Source of the DNA: Natronohydrobacter sp.
GTDB lineage: Bacteria; Pseudomonadota; Alphaproteobacteria; Rhodobacterales; Rhodobacteraceae
DNA: 8,613 nt
Direction of reading: 5' to 3'
NCBI GenBank assembly: GCA_007123015.1
Contig: SKSL01000244.1
Coordinates: 1-8,613 of the forward strand
The notes below the pieces were generated by a model. The model was not told the DNA's origin and searched no databases. It saw only the letters and a program-made list of their open reading frames with translations. The position numbers were made by a program, and so were the translations under genes. Shown here piece after piece: positions 6,575-8,613 of this stretch (positions are counted from its first letter, which is position 1; each line of letters opens with the position of its first letter).

Positions 6575-7786
6575 ATGGACTTTGATCATCATTTCAAACA
6601 GGCGCTGGACACGCTCAAAACCGAAGGCAATTACCGCGTCTTTGCCGAAGTCGAGCGTCAATGCGGCAATTTCCCCAAAGTCAAACGCTTCATAGATGAC
6701 GAAGTTCAGGAAGTGACGGTCTGGTGCTCGAATGACTATCTGGGCATGGGCCATCATTCAGATGTCATCCAGACCATGGTCGAGGCCGTTCAAAGCAGTG
6801 GCACTGGCGCGGGCGGCACGCGCAATATCTCGGGCAACAACCACCTGCATCGGATACTCGAAGAGGAACTTGCCGATCTGCATGGCAAGGAACAGGCGCT
6901 TCTCTTCACCTCGGGCTATGTGTCGAACTGGGCCGCGCTCTCCACGCTGGGCGCGAAAATCCCCAATGCCGTGATCCTGTCGGATGAAAAGAACCATGCC
7001 AGCATGATCGAAGGCATCCGCCATTCCCGCGCCGACAAGGTGCTGTGGAAACACAATGACTGGCGCGATCTGGACCGCAAGCTGAAAGCCGTTGGCGACC
7101 GGCCCAAGATCGTTGCCTTTGAATCCGTCTATTCCATGGATGGCGATATCTGCCCCATGCGCGAAATCGTCGAAGTGGCCGAAGCCCATGGCGCCATGAC
7201 CTATCTCGATGAGGTCCACGCGGTCGGCATGTATGGCCCGCGCGGCGGCGGCATCTCGGAAGAGCGCGGCCTTGCCGACCGGATCACTCTGATCGAAGGC
7301 ACACTTGGCAAGGCTTACGGTGTGGTCGGCGGCTATATCACCGGCAGCCATGCGCTGTGCGACTTCATCCGCTCTTTTGCCAGCGGGTTCATCTTCACCA
7401 CGGCCCTGCCCCCGGCCTGCGCTGCGGCAGCGACAGCATCAATCCGCCATCTGAAAGCGTCGGAAAGCGAGCGCATGGCCCAGCGCGACCGCGTCGCCCG
7501 ACTGCGCACCAAGCTCGACGCACAGGGCATCCCGCATATCGCCAATGAAAGCCATATCATCCCGGTCATGATCGGCGATCCGGTCAAGTGCCGCATGATC
7601 TCGGACATCCTGATGCGCGACTGGGGCATCTATGTGCAGCCGATCAACTATCCGACGGTCCCCAAGGGCACGGAACGGCTGCGCATCACGCCCGGACCGC
7701 TGCACTCGGATGCCGATATGGATCATCTTGTGACGGCACTCGCCTCGCTTTGGCGGCAATGTGCTGTGGCCCATGCCGTTGCATGA
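6575..7786 (+). CDS. hemA: HemA, 5-aminolevulinate synthase
   Basis: This 403-residue PLP enzyme condenses glycine and succinyl-CoA to 5-aminolevulinate, the first step of heme and bacteriochlorophyll synthesis in alphaproteobacteria (Shemin pathway). Motifs in order: VTVWCSNDYLGMG (48-59), GTRNISGNNHLHR (81-93), KNHASMIEGIRHS (139-151), AFESVYSMDGD (181-191), LDEVHAVGMYGPRGGG (211-226, D212 expected to pair with the PLP ring nitrogen) and EGTLGKAYGVVGGYI (241-255) with PLP lysine K246. The lysine environment is TLGKAYG, where the R. capsulatus enzyme, from memory, has TLAKAYG. Length is normal (~400-407). Placed between puhE and cycA, it ties precursor supply to photosynthesis-gene expression; another ALA synthase may exist elsewhere in the genome. 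No terminator was seen between it and cycA. Confidence 0.95.
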   Translation: MDFDHHFKQALDTLKTEGNYRVFAEVERQCGNFPKVKRFIDDEVQEVTVWCSNDYLGMGHHSDVIQTMVEAVQSSGTGAGGTRNISGNNHLHRILEEELADLHGKEQALLFTSGYVSNWAALSTLGAKIPNAVILSDEKNHASMIEGIRHSRADKVLWKHNDWRDLDRKLKAVGDRPKIVAFESVYSMDGDICPMREIVEVAEAHGAMTYLDEVHAVGMYGPRGGGISEERGLADRITLIEGTLGKAYGVVGGYITGSHALCDFIRSFASGFIFTTALPPACAAAATASIRHLKASESERMAQRDRVARLRTKLDAQGIPHIANESHIIPVMIGDPVKCRMISDILMRDWGIYVQPINYPTVPKGTERLRITPGPLHSDADMDHLVTALASLWRQCAVAHAVA

Positions 7787-7793
7787 GCGTGAC

Positions 7794-7832
7794 TTGACAA
7801 GCGCATGAAAAAAGACAGCTTAGCGTGATAAT
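7794..7832 (+). promoter_or_regulatory. Candidate promoter region for cycA
   Basis: The 69-base gap between hemA and cycA holds a perfect TTGACA (7794-7799) preceded by C, as in alphaproteobacterial housekeeping -35 boxes. No good -10 hexamer sits at 16-18 bases; the nearest candidates, TAGCGT (7821-7826) and GATAAT (7827-7832), are too far away. A 7-base direct repeat AGCGTGA (7786-7792 and 7822-7828) brackets the -35. cycA may therefore have its own promoter, perhaps activator-dependent, besides read-through from hemA. Confidence 0.3.
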
Positions 7833-7855
7833 GGAAAAAACCGGGAGGTCAGATA

Positions 7856-8320
7856 ATGACAATCTTTACGCGCACTGCGGTCGGGGCAGCGGCATTTGCC
7901 CTGACAGCACTCGCCGCACAGGCCGCCGATATCGACGCTGGTGCCAGCGCATTCCAAAGCCAGTGCCAGAACTGCCATAATGTCATTGACAGCGAGGGCG
8001 AAGTGCTGGCCGGGCGCCCCAATGTCCGCACTGGCCCGAACCTCTATGGGGTGATCGGCCGTCAAGCGGGTGTCGAGGATTTCCGCTATGGCGGATCGCT
8101 TGTCGAAGCAGGTGAGGCCGGGCTGATCTGGACCACAGAGAACATGGTGCCGTACCTGCTTGATCCGAATACTTTCCTCCGCGAAACGCTCGACAACAAC
8201 CGCGCGCGCAGCCAGATGTCTTTCCGTGTGCGTGATGAAGCCACAGCGGATAACATCATTGCTTTCCTTGCCCAATTCGGCGCAACCGAAGCAGAGGAAG
8301 AGGCAGAAGGCGAAAGCTGA
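7856..8320 (+). CDS. cycA: CycA, cytochrome c2 (periplasmic)
   Basis: A 154-residue precursor of a class I c-type cytochrome that shuttles electrons in the periplasm from cytochrome bc1 to the photo-oxidised reaction centre, and also to cytochrome oxidase. A Sec signal peptide (1-23) ends AAQA before ADIDAGA. Heme binding is C37-Q-N-C40-H41; TGPNLYG (59-65) is the conserved proline loop, and M121 in SQMSF is the likely sixth heme ligand. The C-terminus carries an acidic tail (EAEEEAEGES, 145-154) beyond the usual cytochrome c2 end. The mature part has no lysine, 9 arginines and 22 acidic residues by my count. GGGAGG (7843-7848) lies 7 bases before the ATG. It sits next to the photosynthesis genes, as in R. 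sphaeroides, and is followed by a terminator. Confidence 0.94.
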   Translation: MTIFTRTAVGAAAFALTALAAQAADIDAGASAFQSQCQNCHNVIDSEGEVLAGRPNVRTGPNLYGVIGRQAGVEDFRYGGSLVEAGEAGLIWTTENMVPYLLDPNTFLRETLDNNRARSQMSFRVRDEATADNIIAFLAQFGATEAEEEAEGES

Positions 8321-8343
8321 TCGCCCTACGGTCATGACAGGAC

Positions 8344-8376
8344 AAGGCTCTGATCCCTCTGATCAGGGCCTTTTTT
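8344..8376 (+). terminator. Rho-independent terminator after cycA
   Basis: AAGGCTCTGATC (8344-8355) pairs with GATCAGGGCCTT (8361-8372): 12 bp with a single G-T pair and a CCTCT loop. The T-run 8371-8376 follows directly, its first two bases also closing the stem. It lies 23 bases after the cycA stop and probably ends the cycA message and any read-through from the cluster. Confidence 0.92.
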
Positions 8377-8613
8377 GCATCCATCGGGCGGGCCCACTTG
8401 CGCGGCTCAGCAACAGCATGTCAGAACCGCAGCCACCACCGAAGCGTTGCCCGGTCTCGTTTTTCCCAGATTTCCATGGCTTATGGGACCAGCGCGTAAC
8501 AGGGGCAAAGCTCCGGGCATTTTGGCCCGAGTTGTCCGTTTGATGGTATCGCACTGTTGCACGACACGCATCTTGGCATGGTTGAGGAGACGGTTGGGTC
8601 AGTGGTGGCGGAC
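8377..8613 (+). other. Unassigned tail; no supported gene
   Basis: After the terminator no open frame resembles a known protein. Short frames exist on both strands: 8419-8543 on the + strand (41 residues), a + strand frame open from 8500 to the window edge, and minus-strand frames of about 60 codons. None has a convincing ribosome site or family motif, and no inverted repeats or tRNA-like structure were seen. It could be a spacer, a decayed gene or insertion-sequence remnant, or the edge of a gene cut by the window. Confidence 0.4.

Noticed and set aside
6581..6598. TTTGA-N8-TCAAA inverted repeat resembling an FNR/FnrL box
   Set aside because: The spacing is wrong for TTGAT-N4-ATCAA and the bases lie within the first codons of hemA; chance similarity is likely.
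8419..8543. A 41-residue + strand frame beginning MSEPQPPPKRC
   Set aside because: No ribosome site at a proper distance, no family resemblance, and it follows a terminator without a visible promoter.
8578..8613. ATG at 8578 opening a frame to the window edge (MVEETVGSVVAD)
   Set aside because: Only 12 codons are visible and no Shine-Dalgarno sequence precedes it, so it cannot be supported as a gene start.
1..8613. CRISPR array, tRNA/rRNA genes, intact insertion sequence or prophage genes
   Set aside because: No regularly spaced repeats, no tRNA-like fold, and no transposase or phage protein; the DNA is almost fully used by photosynthesis genes.

Overview
The window is the end of an alphaproteobacterial photosynthesis gene cluster, all on the + strand. 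The gene order, the high-GC codon use and the protein sequences point to a purple or aerobic anoxygenic phototroph of the Rhodobacteraceae (Rhodobacter/Roseobacter type). I cannot name the genus. A lysine-free, strongly acidic cytochrome c2 would suit a halophilic or haloalkaliphilic member, but that is inference.

Layout: bchL (3' end only, 1-183), bchM (183-857), lhaA (854-2290), puhA (2310-3104), puhB (3149-3787), puhC (3800-4267), bciE (4303-4599), acsF (4596-5690), puhE (5745-6545), hemA (6575-7786), then after a 69-base gap with a candidate promoter cycA (7856-8320), closed by a strong rho-independent terminator (8344-8376). The last ~237 bases hold no gene I can support. Several junctions overlap by stop/start (TGATG or ATGA), which suggests translational coupling. 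Two intercistronic hairpins, one straddling the puhA stop and one just after acsF, break the otherwise tight series.

The genes work together in three ways. HemA makes 5-aminolevulinate, the first tetrapyrrole precursor. BchM methylates Mg-protoporphyrin IX, AcsF with BciE closes the isocyclic ring using O2, and BchL belongs to the later dark-operative reductase, so these supply bacteriochlorophyll. LhaA, PuhB, PuhC and PuhE help assemble the LH1-reaction-centre complex around the H subunit PuhA. CycA is the periplasmic cytochrome c2 that carries electrons back to the photo-oxidised reaction centre and also serves respiration.

I see no new multi-gene system. The points most worth a second look are the charge of CycA, the two intercistronic hairpins and the unassigned tail.
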